Numbered from the stretch's first letter, positions 1-12,017 are shown. The stretch: 64,000 nucleotides of DNA from Diphasiastrum complanatum (GCA_029204225.1 CM055099.1:61039753-61103752), one strand, 5' to 3'. Made by a program: numbers and translations. The notes: generated from the letters alone by a model not told the origin.

Positions 1-938
1 AGGGTAGAAATAATCACCTTTCTCATCATCTATAGGTCCTCATGAAAAGAGAGTCTTTTGGTTGCCATCTCTCTTTCTCTTACACTTTCTCGCTATGTCC
101 ACTACACTACAACATTTTGGATTCTTTCCGAGAAAAATTCCGAGGTTTCCTTAAAGAAAGAGAGAAAAAATGAAGGGCTTCCATCGGTATTTCAAAATAA
201 TGGCATGCAAAACGAGACAGATTTTGAGGTCCATAAAAAGTCTTATTCTAAGGTCCATATCTTTGGCTATTCCGAGGTTTGTATTTGTTGTTACTCCAAG
301 GTCTATTTGGAGGTGCCACAAAAAAAAAAAAAATTAGGACAGAAGGGAGCCAATATATGGCTCCATTCTGCCCTATTATGAGACTCCATCCAACCCCAAG
401 AGGTTTTTCACTATTACTTATAAAGTTGGCGAGCAAAGAAAATTGTTGTAGTAGTTGATTAAAAATAAAAATAAAAATAATAATTTTTTTTTTCAAATAA
501 ATTCCTGACATGGATAGCTGGTCACTCTAGGTGTATATGGCTATTGGTTATGCCTCGTCATTCCGGGCTTGGCCTGTAAAGTAATTAATAATCATATGAC
601 GGCCCAGACCTATAATTGGACATAGGAGCACTTGCATGGTGTCTGACTGCTATAATGCAAGAATATGAGGTTAATAGCTAAGATATGCTGCATGGGGATC
701 CTAAGGAGAATATTCTCTCTTTGGAGAGAGAATACTTACCATGGAAACTTGCCCATCTCCCTATTGAAAATTCAGTTTTTTGAGCCAGGATTCCTCTCCT
801 ATCTTGCATTCATTCACCATGGCTTGGGGGCCAAATCCAGGAGGGATCTAGGATTGGATGGGTGGTTTTGCTCCACAGGTGTCCTTTTGGTTGTTTTGCA
901 ACAAGATCTAGTCAGATCTTCATAAGGTGATTCTTACA
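1..938 (+). repeat. Flank and probable Ty1-copia LTR end
   Basis: No convincing coding region is visible. The right edge reads TTCTTACA followed by G and a primer-binding-type sequence, which is how a plant copia LTR ends, so at least the last few hundred bases are probably LTR. I cannot fix the LTR start because no second copy is present in the window. Short reading frames here are AT-rich and unlike known proteins. Confidence 0.4.
711..734. repeat. 10-bp perfect inverted repeat
   Basis: TATTCTCTCT and AGAGAGAATA are perfect complements separated by TTGG, giving a short hairpin inside the probable LTR. It may be incidental in CT-rich DNA. Confidence 0.5.
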
Positions 939-939
939 G

Positions 940-951
940 TGGTATCAAAGC
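940..951 (+). other. Primer-binding site, variant
   Basis: TGGTATCAAAGC is one base from the usual copia initiator Met-tRNA site TGGTATCAGAGC. It follows an LTR-like end (TTCTTACA, then G). Confidence 0.6.
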
Positions 952-1860
952 TATGGATTTGCATCAATTGGAAGGTGGAGCTACTTCTTGTATTTTCTCA
1001 GTTTTTGTGGATCTCTCCTTGCATGTTACTTCCAGGTGGTGGAATTGATCTCCAAGTAGGTGGCTTCTCTGAATTTGGTGTACTTTCAGCCTTAAAATCA
1101 TAATTATGGATTTTTCCACATATTTTGATGGAAATCAAAAGATTTTTGATGATTTTAGTGAGTTTTTCACCTAGAATTAAAGAATCTAATGATGGCATGA
1201 TGTTTGAATAGTCAAAAGGATGATTAGATAGTGATTTTGGACCAAAAATTGGGGTTTTTGGACTAGAAATGGGCTATAGAATCCATATTTGACTGAAATA
1301 AGAACTTGTAGTGCTTGCATATAATGGATTTACAGGGATTTGGATCTGATTGCACTTATTTTTGGATTTGACCCACAAATTTTGGTCAAAATCAATCAAA
1401 AATCATGGTTTATTGATGTTTTTTGGACTAATTTTGTGGTAGATCTCAAAATTCATAGCCAATATTTTGCATGCATGCTTTCAAAGGTGTAATGAAGCTG
1501 TCCTAAGGCTGTCATAAAGTTTGGTTAGGATTGGACACCATTAGGGGCCTCAAAACATTTCAAAAATAGTGTATTTTTGGTGATTTTTGGGCATGAGCAC
1601 CTATCAAATGGGGGTCTGAACCTTTTGGTTCTCATTACAAGCTTAAAGATATGATGGATTGCGTCTGTTTTGGGGCATCATGCATCCAATTTGGATAGGT
1701 GAGCATTAGACACCATTATGTTGAAGTTTTGCTTGTTGAAGGAGGCCAAAAATGCATTTTTTTGCATGATCTGAGCTTATGATTGCTTGCTCGACCTGTT
1801 AGAAGCTTCTATGCCTCTCTAATGAAACTTAGTAGAGTGCTTGTGACCTCTGATTGGATG
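952..1860 (+). other. Non-coding leader-like stretch
   Basis: About 900 bases downstream of a primer-binding site with no sustained reading frame. Texture (T- and G-rich, ATTTTTGG-type words) suits a decayed retrotransposon leader. No protein-like frame is recognisable. Confidence 0.35.
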
Positions 1861-2929
1861 CTTATTGTCAAAATTGTAAAACGTTATCTATCTTAGTCTT
1901 AGGGGTTTCATAAAGTTTTATGTCAAGCTTCTTTGTGTAGATTTGTGTAGATTTCATAAAGTTCTATGTCAAGCTTCTTTGTGTAGTTTTGTGATAGGGC
2001 CAAAAATTGGCATAGATGGCAAATTGGCCAAATCCACATGTAAAGCCACTATTGAGCCAAAAGTCATTTGTGATGCAAACTTGAGCTATGTAGGCTAGTA
2101 AATAGGTTTGTGACACTTGTATTAATGTAGTTTGATGAGTGATGAAGTCAAAGTGTTGGCTTTGGTCAAAAAGTCCAATAGGAATTGAGAAATCTTGAAG
2201 AATGGTCCAATAGAATTGAAGGATGGATGCATCACTCATCCAATAACATTAGAGAGGCTAGGATTAGGGGTCCAATAGCATGCAAGGAGGATTGTCCACG
2301 AGTTTTATATGTACTTCATTTGTGAATCATAATCTAAGTTGAGTTTTGATCATGAGTCAAAACTTGAGTTTGGTGAGATTTGCTTGTTTTCTGTTCTCTC
2401 TCTACACGAATCCAAAACAGCTCTATTATCTCTCTACCCGAGGAGAGGAGCTTAATTTTACTTAGTTTTTTCAAAGATCACCTTCTCTCATGCATATGTA
2501 CTTTGGTTATCAACATAAGCATCCATCTTTGCTTCTATGCCTTATTTTTTTGATCTAGATCTTGGAAATCAATCCCACATCCATCAACAAGTGCATAAGC
2601 TTGCTTAGGAGATCATTCACACACTTTAGGACATTCCCACATGTGTGAAATTTCTCATGGTTTTAGAGCCTACCTAAGCTCTTGATGCTTGTTTCATCCA
2701 AAGTTCCAAAGATTCCTTGAAAATCAAGATCTAGAGAGACTAATTTGCATCTCCCATGCTATCTCAAGCAAAATTGGATCATAAGGGTTCATAATCATTT
2801 GGATTGAACCATTTCTGATATTGTACGGATTTTCCTGTTCAGACATGTGTGAAGGACAACCCAATTCACTTTGGTGGTTCTCTTCCATGTGTGAACCAAA
2901 TTTGGTGCTTGATAGCTCGTTTCAAAGCT
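1861..2929 (+). repeat. Diverged LTR-like sequence
   Basis: Read on the plus strand, this resembles the reverse complement of the LTR copies at 27,274-27,948 and 28,240-28,891. Shared landmarks in order are a GGGTTTCATAAAGTTTTATG-type start, GGCCAAAAATTGG, repeated GTCCAATAG words, and CTCTCTACCCGAG. Bases 2,560-2,650 also resemble 26,890-27,000. It is an old, strongly diverged member of the same LTR family in the opposite orientation. Ends are not resolved. Confidence 0.5.
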
Positions 2930-3638
2930 ATTAGTAAAAAATATCTTCCTATCTCGAGTTTTGGGGCCATGACCATGCTATTTCCATTTGTAAACTTTAT
3001 TGTACATAAAAGTATGTGAATTGAGCACATAACCTTCTAGAATAGGTCGAGTTTGAGTTAGGTAGATTCAAATTTGATGTCATGCAAAAGTTTAGATAAC
3101 ATGCAATGTCATTCAATATGCATGCAAGCCACATGCAATCAGTGCATGCAACATGCAAAGTGGTTTTTATGATCTACACATGTCTAGGCAATTTTGAGAG
3201 TTGACATGCAGTACATGCAATATCCATGCATGTAGTTACACATGTGGATCCTTGGTAGTTGATAACTGAGTTAAGTGGAATTTCCATGCAACTCCACTGT
3301 AGGAACTCGAGCCACTTTGATGTAGGAAAACCTTGGCATGTTTTGCCATATGGTGAATATTGAGATTTATCTATTCTCTCTCTACCCGAGTTTTCTAGTG
3401 TTAATTTTCTCTCTCTACCCGAGATTAGCCTGTTTTTCTCATACTGAACACTTAGAATTATTTCTGACATTCATTCCTCATAGTGAGAAGTTAGTTTTTT
3501 CAGTCTGATGTATGCCATTGTGCTCTTGCCTTAGATTTTTCAAGTAATCTGTTTGTTGATCAATCTTGTGCAATCACAACACCTCAGTAAGATCCTGTAA
3601 GGTGTGTGGTGAAGTTCACACGTGCTAAAAACTTCACA
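2930..3638 (+). repeat. 5' LTR
   Basis: Matches 5,296 onward base for base over long stretches, beginning ATTAGTAAAAAATATC and ending ACTTCACA. The terminal TGTGAAG expected from the inverted end CTTCACA is absent. It contains CTCTCTACCCGAG words and many ATGCAA/CATGCA words. Confidence 0.85.
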
Positions 3639-3650
3639 TGGTATCAGAGC
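3639..3650 (+). other. Initiator Met-tRNA primer-binding site
   Basis: TGGTATCAGAGC immediately follows the LTR end CTTCACA, the standard plant Ty1-copia arrangement. Confidence 0.9.
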
Positions 3651-4317
3651 TTCATGCTTTGAAGAGGTGAGGGTGTATACATCAGAACAACAGTGCTTTT
3701 TCTTGCAAGAACTCGGATTTGGGAGAGGAATCCAAACTCGCTGACAAATACAAGCCATATGTGGATCATAAGTGGATCAAATCGAGTCTGATATGCTCTA
3801 GCTGAGCCCTGTACGGACAAAGAGCTCACATGTGAAATCAGCCTTCTTTGTTTGAGTGCTACTTCTCAAGGAATGATCCAAATTTGATGTTCTATAGCTT
3901 GTTGGATAGATATTGAAGAGTACAATGTGTTGCTCGAGTTTCTAGATCAATTTGATTTATTTCTAGAAGACTTTTAGGCAATCAGAGAGTTTGAGAGAGT
4001 ACTCATCGCGTGGGATATTCCAAAGTGAGCACACATCAATTTTTATCACCAACTTCTTCAATTTTCATTGTCAATCAAGTAGAATTGGATAGAGGTGAGT
4101 TTTGTGAGGTCTTAGACTTTTTATTTCACACAAATTATTGTGTCTGAGTTGAAAGTAAGTTCCTAGAGAGTTTATCAGTTCTTTGAAACTCGTGGGAGAG
4201 ATAGACTTCTTACTTGCATGTGCTTCATTTCAATGATTGAAGCAAGATCCAAATTCAAGATCGATTGATTTTTTATGTTGAGAGTTTGATCTCACATTCG
4301 GTGCTAGATTTCATAGG
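3651..4317 (+). other. Leader of the deletion derivative
   Basis: No coding potential is visible. The sequence runs from the primer-binding site directly to a late RT fragment, so gag through most of RT was deleted. Confidence 0.55.
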
Positions 4318-5300
4318 TTGGATCAACATTATCTTGGAAATAATGAGAAGCTACTTGAAGAAACTAAGCATGCACTTGGTAGTGAGTTTAAGATGCAGGA
4401 CTTAGGAGTTCTTCACTATATTTTAGACCTTGAGATTGACTTTGGGAAAGGTCATGCCTTTATAAATCAAAGTAGATATGCATTTCTATGCTCAAGAAAT
4501 TCCAAATGAAAAACTGTAAAGGCATAGATACACCAACGGAGCACATTGTAAAAGTTCCTATGAAAGATGATGAAAAATCTTTTGTGGACATCACTTTTTA
4601 TAGGAGTCTTATTGGCTCACTTATATGGTTAACAGTGACTAGGCCTGATCTAAGCTTTAGCGTGCGTAAGCTAAGTCAACACATGCAGGATCCAAAGATA
4701 TATCACTGGAAGTTGGCTAAAAGAATCTTGAGGTATATATCTTCTACCTTAGACTATGGATTAATCTACAAAGGAGAAGATCTAACTTTGGTTGCTTTTT
4801 CAGATTTAGATTTTGCAGGAGATAGGTTGGATAGAAAATCCACAAGTGCTTACACAATTTTTCTTGGAGGAAACTTAGTTTCTTGGCTATCAAAGAAACA
4901 AGCAAATATATTCTTATCATTCTGTGAAGCTGAGTACAAATCTCTTACAACCACAACAAAAGAGGTTTTATGGACCAAAAGGCAACTTTTGGAGCTAAAG
5001 TGTTATGGAGATGAAGACCTTCCAATTATCAAGAATGATAACATTTCAGCTCAGGCTCTTGCAAATAATCCTGTGTTCCACACAAGGAGCAAACACATTG
5101 AGGTAGCTCATCATTTTGTAAGAGAAAAAGTCATTGGGAGAGAGATCTTATTGGAGCATGTTGGATCTTCAAATTGTGTTGCAGATCTTCTCACCAAGCC
5201 ATTGCTCAAGAATGTCTTTATCAAGATGAGGTCTAATCTTGGCCTAATTTCAAAGTCTATGTTGGATAGGAACATATATTTTAAGGAGTGTGAAGATTAG
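4318..5300 (+). pseudogene. Copia RT C-terminus and RNase H remnant
   Basis: Encodes the end of Ty1-copia reverse transcriptase and the RNase H domain that degrades the RNA template in particles. Visible landmarks are KMQDLG, then a frame change near 4,490, KGIDTPTEH, SLIWLTVTRPDLS, and an RNase H series: FSDLDFAGD, SFCEAEYKSL, KNDNISAQ and HTRSKHIEVAHH. The chain continues to LTKPLLKN near the polypurine tract. The catalytic YVDD part of RT is missing. The stop codon lies 12 bp inside the 3' LTR, as is common in copia elements. It is closely related to the RNase H at 7,782-8,159. Non-functional alone. Confidence 0.85.
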
Positions 5301-5936
5301 TAAAAAATATCTTCCTATCTCGAGTTTTGGGGCCATGACCATGTTATTTCCATTTGTAAACTTTATTGTACATAAAGATATGTGAATTGAGCACATAACC
5401 TTCTAGAATAGGTCAAGTTTGAGTTAGGTAGATTCAAATTTGATGTCATGCAAAAGTTTAGATAACATGCAATGTCATTCAATATGCATGCAAGCCACAT
5501 GCAATCAGTGCATGCAACATGCAAAGTGGTTTTTATGATCTACACATGTCTAGGCAATTTTGAGAGTTGACATGCAGTACATGCAATATCCATGTATGCA
5601 GTTACACATGTGGATCCTTGGTAGTTGAGTTAACTGAGTTAAGTGGACTTTCCATGCAACTCCACTATAGGAACTTGAGCCACTTTGATGTAGGGAAACA
5701 TTGGCATGTTTTGAAATATGGTGAATATTGAGATTTTGATGTTTTGGACTCATTCTCTCTCTACCAGAGTTTTCTAGTGTTAATTTCTCTCTCTCCCTGA
5801 GAGCAGCCTGTTTTTCTCATATTGAGCACTTAGAATTATTTCTGACATTCATTCCTCATAGTGAAAAGTTAGTTTTTTCAGTCTGATGTATGCCATTGTG
5901 CTCTTGCCTTGGTTCACATGTGCTAAAAACTTCACA
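5289..5936 (+). repeat. 3' LTR
   Basis: Starts TGTGAAG and ends CTTCACA, a 7-bp perfect terminal inverted repeat, after a purine-rich tract (AAGGAG). An internal deletion of about 75 bp relative to the 5' copy lies near 5,910. Confidence 0.85.
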
Positions 5937-8159
5937 TATACTTCTCATCATCTCAAAGCAAGGGAGGAGCTACTTGCTTTGTGACTTTTATTGATGATTT
6001 CACAAGATTTACATGGCTCTATCTTCTTACTTCAAAATCTTTGGTGTATGATCACTTTCTTATATTCAAAGCATATGTTGAGAAGCAATTCTCAATCAAG
6101 ATCAAGGCTTTGAGGAGTGATGGAGGAGGAAAATATATCTCCAACAAATTCCATGACTATTGGTATTAGGAGGAAGTTCTCTTGTGCATATTCACCATCT
6201 CAAAATGGAGTGGCCAAGAGGAAGAATAGATCCTTATGTGAATGTGCAAAAGCTATGAGGATTGAAGCATCTTTGCCTAGAGACTTTTGGGAGAGAAGCT
6301 ATCAATTGTGCAAATTATCTTTGCAATAGACTCCCACATCTTGCTCTTGAAGGAAGGACACCATATGAGGTCTTATTCAAAAAGAAGCCTAAGATTGATA
6401 ACCTTAGAGTATTTGGCACTATTTGCTTTGCACATATTCCCTTGGAAACAAGGAAGAAGGATGATCCATGTAGCAAAGGGATCATGGTTGGATATTCATC
6501 CACAAAAAAGGCTTATAGAGTCTTTGTGATCTCTACTTCTCAAATTATTGAAAGTAGAGATGTTGTATTCCATGAAGATCAACATCCATTATTTGAAGGG
6601 GCCGAGATCAGGTCAACTCAAGATCCATCACCTATAATGCCTATTGAAGACCATCAAGATTTGTTGGGGTCGAGATTTGAGGAGGAGTCTCCTCGGGTTC
6701 ACACACCTAGGAGGACTTCTAGAGAGAGATCTGAGCCTAAGAGGCTTTCCTATGATGACAAAGGCAAGCAAGTGGAGCTTGATTCCACCCATTTTGCATA
6801 ATTCATCTCTCTTGAAGAGCCAAAGGATGTTGAAGAGGCACTCAATACCAAGGAGTGGTATGATGCCATGAAGCAAGAGTATGAAGTCTTGATGATCAAC
6901 AACACTTGGGAGCTTGTGGATCAAGCATGTCATTGGATCCAAGTGGGTATTTTGAATCAAGTATAATCAAGATGGCACTATTCATGAGTACAAGACAAGA
7001 TTATGTCCCAAGGAATTTGCTCAAATCCATGGAATTGATTATGAGGAGACCTTTGCACCCGTGGCAAAGATGGTGACCATAAGGATTCTTATATCTCTTG
7101 CTACTTATTTCAAGTGGAAGGTGTTCCAATTAGATGTTTCCAATGCATTTCTCAATGGTTATCTTCAAAAGGAAATCTATATGGAGCAATCTCAAGGATC
7201 AAAAGTGTGCTTGCTTTTCAAGAGTCTTTATGGACTCAAGCAAGCACCAAGATCTTGGTATGAGAGGCTCAATTCTTTTCTTATTTCACTAGGATTCACT
7301 CTTAGTGACTATGATCCTTCCATGTACATCAAGTTTATTGCTAGTGATATTGTTATTCTTCTCATTTATGTTGATGACATTATCCTATGTGGAAGTAGTA
7401 TCAAATTGGTTGAAGATACCAAAGTAGCACTTGGAAAAGAGTTTAAAATGCAAGATCTAGGAGAGATCCATTACATATTAGGCCTAGAGATTGACTTTCA
7501 TGATGATTATGCTTTTATTTGTCAATCTAGACATGCTCTTGGTATGTTAAAATATGGAAGGATGTAAGAGCATTGACACACCTATGGAGCACATTGTAAA
7601 AGATCCTAATAAAGGTGATGAAATATCCTTCAAGGACATCACACTTTTTAGGAGTCTTATTGGCTCTTTGATATGGCTTACTATCACTAGACCCGACTTG
7701 AGCTATTGTGTGCACAAGTTGAGTCAATTTATGCAAGATCCAAAGATCCAACTTGGAAGATGGCCAAGAGGGTGCTAAGATATGTATTTTCGTCACATGA
7801 TTATGGTCTACTCTACAAAAGTGAAGATTTATCCATCATTGGCTACTCGGATTCGGACTTTGCAAGTGACAAGGTGGATCGAAAAGTCAACAAGTGCATA
7901 CACTATCTTTTTGGGAGAAAATCTCATATCTTGGCTATCCAAAAAGCAAGATACTATCTCTCTTTCTTCTTGTGAGGCCGAGTATAAAGCACTCACTACA
8001 TTGACAAAAGAAGTGCTTTGGATCAAGAGGATTTTATTGGAGCTAAAGTGCATCAAAGAGGAGGAGCTACCATTGCTATATTGTGATAACAACTTGGCCC
8101 AAGCACTTGCAAATAATCCAATTTTTCATGCAAGAAGCAAGCATATAGAAGCTGAGTAA
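5937..8159 (+). pseudogene. Ty1-copia pol remnant (INT-RT-RNase H)
   Basis: A decayed copia polyprotein starting abruptly inside integrase. In order: integrase core FIDDFTRFTW and LRSDGGGKY (5,981-6,169), QNGVAKRKNRSLCE (near 6,200), the integrase C-terminal region with GIMVGYSSTKKAYRVF (6,262-6,801), RT with FQLDVSNAFLNGYL, YGLKQAPRSWYERL and the catalytic IYVDDIILCG (7,061-7,567), then RNase H with LSSCEAEYKAL and HARSKHIEAE ending at 8,159. Frame changes and stops occur near 6,170, 6,800, 7,050, 7,560 and 7,780. Gag, protease and both LTRs are absent. The RT and RNase H are the same subfamily as the remnant at 4,318-5,300, so it may be what remains of the older element into which the 2,930-5,936 element went. 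Confidence 0.85.
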
Positions 8160-8443
8160 GCATGAAAATTATGAGCTGTTGGATCCATACAAAAGAAGGA
8201 AATTGTTGCATGATTCTAAGTTGCAACTTTTCATTAGAGAAACTATCTCATCTCCCTTCACCTATTATCTTGATGAATGTATATGGTTAGTATTAGTCAT
8301 AATTAGAGTTAAAGTAGAGCAGATTTAGTGTAGAATTAGAAAAGCATCTAAACTATCAACTAACTAAGTTAGGTTCCTATCCAAGTGTTCTAGCCCTTTT
8401 GACATGCGAAGGGCTTCTCACCATCGAATTCCTACACCCTACA
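8160..8443 (+). repeat. Probable 3' end of a Ty3-gypsy LTR
   Basis: No gene. The stretch ends CCCTACA directly before a Tat/Athila-style primer site, so at least its right part should be gypsy LTR. The left boundary with the copia remnant is unclear. Confidence 0.45.
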
Positions 8444-8444
8444 A

Positions 8445-8462
8445 TGGTGCCATTGCCGGGGA
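8445..8462 (+). other. Ty3-gypsy primer-binding site
   Basis: TGGTGCCATTGCCGGGGA is very close to the TGGCGCCGTTGCCGGGGA primer site known from plant Tat/Athila gypsy elements. It follows an LTR-like CCCTACA end. Confidence 0.75.
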
Positions 8463-9269
8463 TAGGCCATCTCTAACTAGTTCTAGTTGTCTTTTTAGTT
8501 GTTTTGCCATTTTTAGCGTGTTTAGGTGGATTTGGGGGTAGTTTAGATTTGTTTTGCTTGTTTTCTTGTGATTGGACTATTGTAAGCTAGCAGAGGAGGG
8601 GTGGAGTGGTAGTCGAGATCTAAGCGGCCTCTAATGGATTGACATCCTATCACAAACATTAAAAAATACCAAAAAACACTCAAATCTGCATTTTGGAGGG
8701 TAAAAGAGAGCCAAAATTTTATCAGATTTTGATTTTTCCAAAACCAGTAAAAAGTAACCTTTGCATGATTGGCAGCAGCTCCAAGACATAGTTCCAAACC
8801 TGCATAGAAGCTTGCGAGAGTTACTTCCCAATATATTTCAAAAAATCAAAGAAAAATCCAAAAAAATTCAAAAATCTCTTGTAAAAGTCAAAAAAAATTC
8901 AAAACTGCAAAGTAACCTTTGCAGAGAGTCCTAAAGCTGATTTTCAATGAGATAAGCACACAAAGTAGTATGTGAGAATTAGGTTGAAGTTTAACTCCCT
9001 CTACGAGAGTTCCCAAAGTCCAGAAGGTGAAAAACAAAGGCAGAACCCTCGCATACATCAAAATTTCAGTTTCCTATGGTAACTAACCTTCGTAGAGAAT
9101 TCTATATCTCCATCTCACTAAGATAGGTACACATAAGAGCTTGCGAGAGTTCATCTTATTTCAATGGGCTAAAAAGTGGCTTTAAGTGCATAAAAATTGA
9201 GAAAATCATCAGATCCAGAAAACCCTTGCAAAAGTAACTCTCGCAAACCATTCCATTGTTTCCATAATG
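8463..9269 (+). other. Gypsy leader with repeated GCGAGAGTT words
   Basis: Non-coding. Loose repeats of CTTGCGAGAGTT/CTCGCA words recur near 8,810, 9,055, 9,145 and 9,240 between A-rich spacers, suggesting degenerate tandem units. No gag frame is recognisable. Confidence 0.4.
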
Positions 9270-10157
9270 TCATTTTCCATCAGTGATAAAACTTGTGAGA
9301 ATTAGTTTGAAGTATTGATAGACCTGTAAGCCAAAAAGTTCACCTTCACTTGATATTGGACTTGACAAACACATCAAAAGAGAATCACAACCACCTCGAT
9401 CCTCATCATTAGTAGTAAAGTTGATTTGCTTGCTACTTTCATCTCTTTGTTTCTTCAAACATTCATTAGCAAAATGTTCTTTGATTCCATAATAAAAGCA
9501 TTTCAACTTAGACTTATATTTCCAAGATTAGCATATAGATTCCAACATAGCCTCCTCTTCATATTGAGATGTTGATATAGATTCACCTCCTCTTGATTGA
9601 AGCCTAAACTCCTCATTCACCAAGATCTCTTGCAAATCCACTTGGCAAATTCTTTTGAATAACAAAACTTTGAACAAGATTAGCATGATCATCCAACAAG
9701 CCATTAAATATAACTTGAACAAGTTCTACCTCCTTAGTGCTTTCATCAATACATGCTGACTCATCATTGAATGCTTTAACCCTCAAAACAAAAGCATGAG
9801 TACTCTCTTCCTTCTTTTGAAAACTTTGGAAGATTTGCCTCCTAAGAGTATGCACTCTTGATGTAGACTTGGATTCATAAAGCTTCTTCAAAGCTTCCCA
9901 AGCCTCCAAAGATTGTGTGCACTTACCAATCTCCTTGAGAAGTTCATTGGTAACATTCATCTTGATTATGTGTAGAGCCCTTTTGGCCCTCTTATCACAC
10001 CTCATTTGATCTTGTTGAGTTGCTGTTCTCTTCTCCAAACCTACAACAATATCCAAAACATCATTCATCTCAAGAAGTGATTTCATCCTCACTTTCCACA
10101 ATGAATACTTGAGATAAGCCTAGCATTGCCTTTCAACATGAATCCTACACCAGCCAT
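9270..10157 (-). pseudogene. Ty1-copia gag
   Basis: Encodes a copia Gag, the structural protein of the retrotransposon particle. The best frame (10,101 to 9,613) has MWKVRMKSLLEMNDV, RAKRALHIIKMNV, LLKEIG and a coiled AWEALKKLYESKSTSRV region typical of the UBN2/gag family. A later frame (9,506-9,270) keeps a zinc knuckle whose second cysteine is changed (CFYYGIKEHFANEC instead of CX2CX4HX4C). The likely start is ATG at 10,157 (MAGVGFML), followed by a frameshift near 10,101. Another frame break lies near 9,610. Protease and pol are absent to the left. The same Gag subfamily recurs at 45,257-45,625. Confidence 0.85.
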
Positions 10158-10746
10158 GTTGCAATGACCTGATCTTCTTCTTTCAACCTGTTTCAATGCA
10201 CAAAGCACTCTCTTGAATGTCAGCAAATGAACTCAAGAAAAAATCACAAAGATATGGAACCTCTCAAATCTCTTCTAACACTTCTAACTAGAAAATCAAC
10301 ACATAGAATAGTGAAATCTTGATCAACTTATGAGCTATCCTCAATCTAATGATTCTTGCCACTTCTGAAGATTGAAACACACTCAAATGAAGTTCAGTAA
10401 CCTCACAAACTAGAGATCCAATAGAAATTAGGATTTTGACAAAATCACAAAAAATTGAATATCTCAAATTCTACATGCAATTTTTAAAAACTTGTTATAT
10501 CATCTTGTAGCATCCAATAATATCTTCCTAATGCACCAAAAATCGACTGATTCCAGTAAACCAAGTGTGAAATCGGAGTGATCAAGTATATAAACCTATA
10601 TTGAATTTTGACCTACAAAAGATCAATTCTACATATGCAAAAATGGAGATTTTTAAATAGAAATCAATCTAGCATGCTCTAGCATTGGTAAGTCCTCCAA
10701 ATCTTTGATAAATCTGGTTGATTCTTTCATAACCTGAAACACAATA
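10158..10746 (-). other. Leader of the minus-strand copia element
   Basis: Non-coding sequence between the gag start and the primer-binding site. Bases 10,270-10,375 closely match 45,738-45,835, upstream of the related gag at 45.3 kb. Confidence 0.6.
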
Positions 10747-10758
10747 GCTCTGATACCA
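10747..10758 (-). other. Initiator Met-tRNA primer-binding site
   Basis: GCTCTGATACCA (reverse of TGGTATCAGAGC) abuts TGTGAAAG, the edge of a minus-strand LTR. Confidence 0.9.
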
Positions 10759-11316
10759 TGTGAAAGATTTCAGATCGTTCAAGATCTAAATCCATGTCCT
10801 TGAGGTTATGACGGAAATCCGATCTAACATGGACGTTGCAGTGCGACGTCTGACGTGGATATCGCATTCCAAAGATGTCGCAAACGCTCTGACGTGGATG
10901 TTGCATTGCGACGTCTCGAAATTCAGTCGGATTTCGACATCTGTAAACACAAAATGATGTCAAAATTTCACCGATGGATGTCCGACACCCATCATACATC
11001 CATTCGACACGTATGCTTGGACGTCGGAATCCGACGTCCCATAAAGCTGTCAGAATCCGACGTCTGTTAACAGAATGATAAAAAAAAATGTCCGACGTGT
11101 GTCCGACGTCTATCCGATGTCCCAAATTAGGTCAAAAAAAAAATGCGTAAAAAATAGCGCGCGCATTTCGGGCTGTTCTTGGAGTTGAGTTCTTGGAGAA
11201 GCGATGTTTGTGAATTGTTTTTAAAACAATATTTTTGAGTTGCATTCAACATTTGGATCAAACAACAAACTAAGCATGAGGTACTTTTCATTCTTAAACT
11301 ACTTTTCATTTTATAT
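10759..11316 (-). repeat. Copia 5' LTR with GACGTC cluster
   Basis: Begins TGTGAAAGATTTCAG next to the primer site. From 10,845 to 11,110 it holds six GACGTC palindromes (10,845, 10,910, 11,020, 11,033, 11,059, 11,105) and several GACGTG or CCGAC words in otherwise AT-rich DNA. ACGT cores are bZIP-type sites in plants. The far end of the LTR is not resolved, because the array at 11,317 inserted here. Confidence 0.7.
11312..11316. repeat. Outer target-site duplication, left
   Basis: TATAT directly before the first LTR. The same five bases follow the last LTR at 23,127-23,131. Confidence 0.85.
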
Positions 11317-12017
11317 TGTGAAAGTACTGTACTTTAGGACCATAAATGGATCTACAAAAGATCCACAAGAGTGATTGGATGCTTGCTTAACAATCTATCA
11401 AAAAACTAGACACAAAAAAGTTGATCTAGATTGGCAATTTGACAAACAACAAGCATTAACAATCAAAAGCATTGATAAACATTGAAATCTGAGCCCACAC
11501 GTGTGTACTACAGGCTGTAGTACGGCGTTCAACCTGAGAAACAAGTAGAAATTGATTTGGTTTCATTTGGATCACAAAAACTCAATGTACATAGTGAACT
11601 AGCTTGAGATTGCCAATGAGCTCCAAAAATTTTCTTTCTTCTCACTATGGAGAGAGGGAATACATAGCAAATTCGACTTCCATCTTGAAGTTAGGTGGAT
11701 TTCCAGCATGTAATAAGGAAGTTAACTCACTCTCCTTGACCTAAAATGAAACCCTAGTCTATTTCCTAGAGTTATGCTTGGTAGGTAGCTAGTTGGTCAA
11801 ATTTTCACCTTAAACTTAGGTGTAGGTCCTATAAAATAGGGATAACCACCAAATAGACATGACCAACTCTCTTGACTTGACCTAACCTACATTAGGATGG
11901 ATTTCCCATGTGGCATCATGGCCTCACATGTGTGGGACCCACTTGTGTACACAATTTACACTATTCTACATGGTTTTTGATCAAGCTAGATTTGCCAATT
12001 TTTGGCAATTCTTCACA
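11317..12017 (-). repeat. LTR1, outer 3' LTR (701 bp)
   Basis: Plus-strand reading TGTGAAAGTACTG to GGCAATTCTTCACA. Shares GTGTAGGTCC, GGATAACC, GGATGGATTT and the short T run with LTR5, and GCTGTAGTAC and GAGAGAGGG with LTR2. Confidence 0.95.

Larger units (their letters stand above)
2930..5936 (+). mobile_element. Ty1-copia deletion derivative
   Basis: Two direct LTR copies (2,930-3,638 and 5,289-5,936) flank a 1.65-kb internal region that keeps a primer-binding site and only the last part of reverse transcriptase plus RNase H. Gag, protease, integrase and the catalytic part of RT are missing. The left LTR lacks the first seven bases (TGTGAAG) seen in the right one, and the right LTR has lost about 75 bp near its end. 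No matching target duplication is visible, so the element is old or recombined. It abuts a second copia pol remnant at 5,937. Confidence 0.8.
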
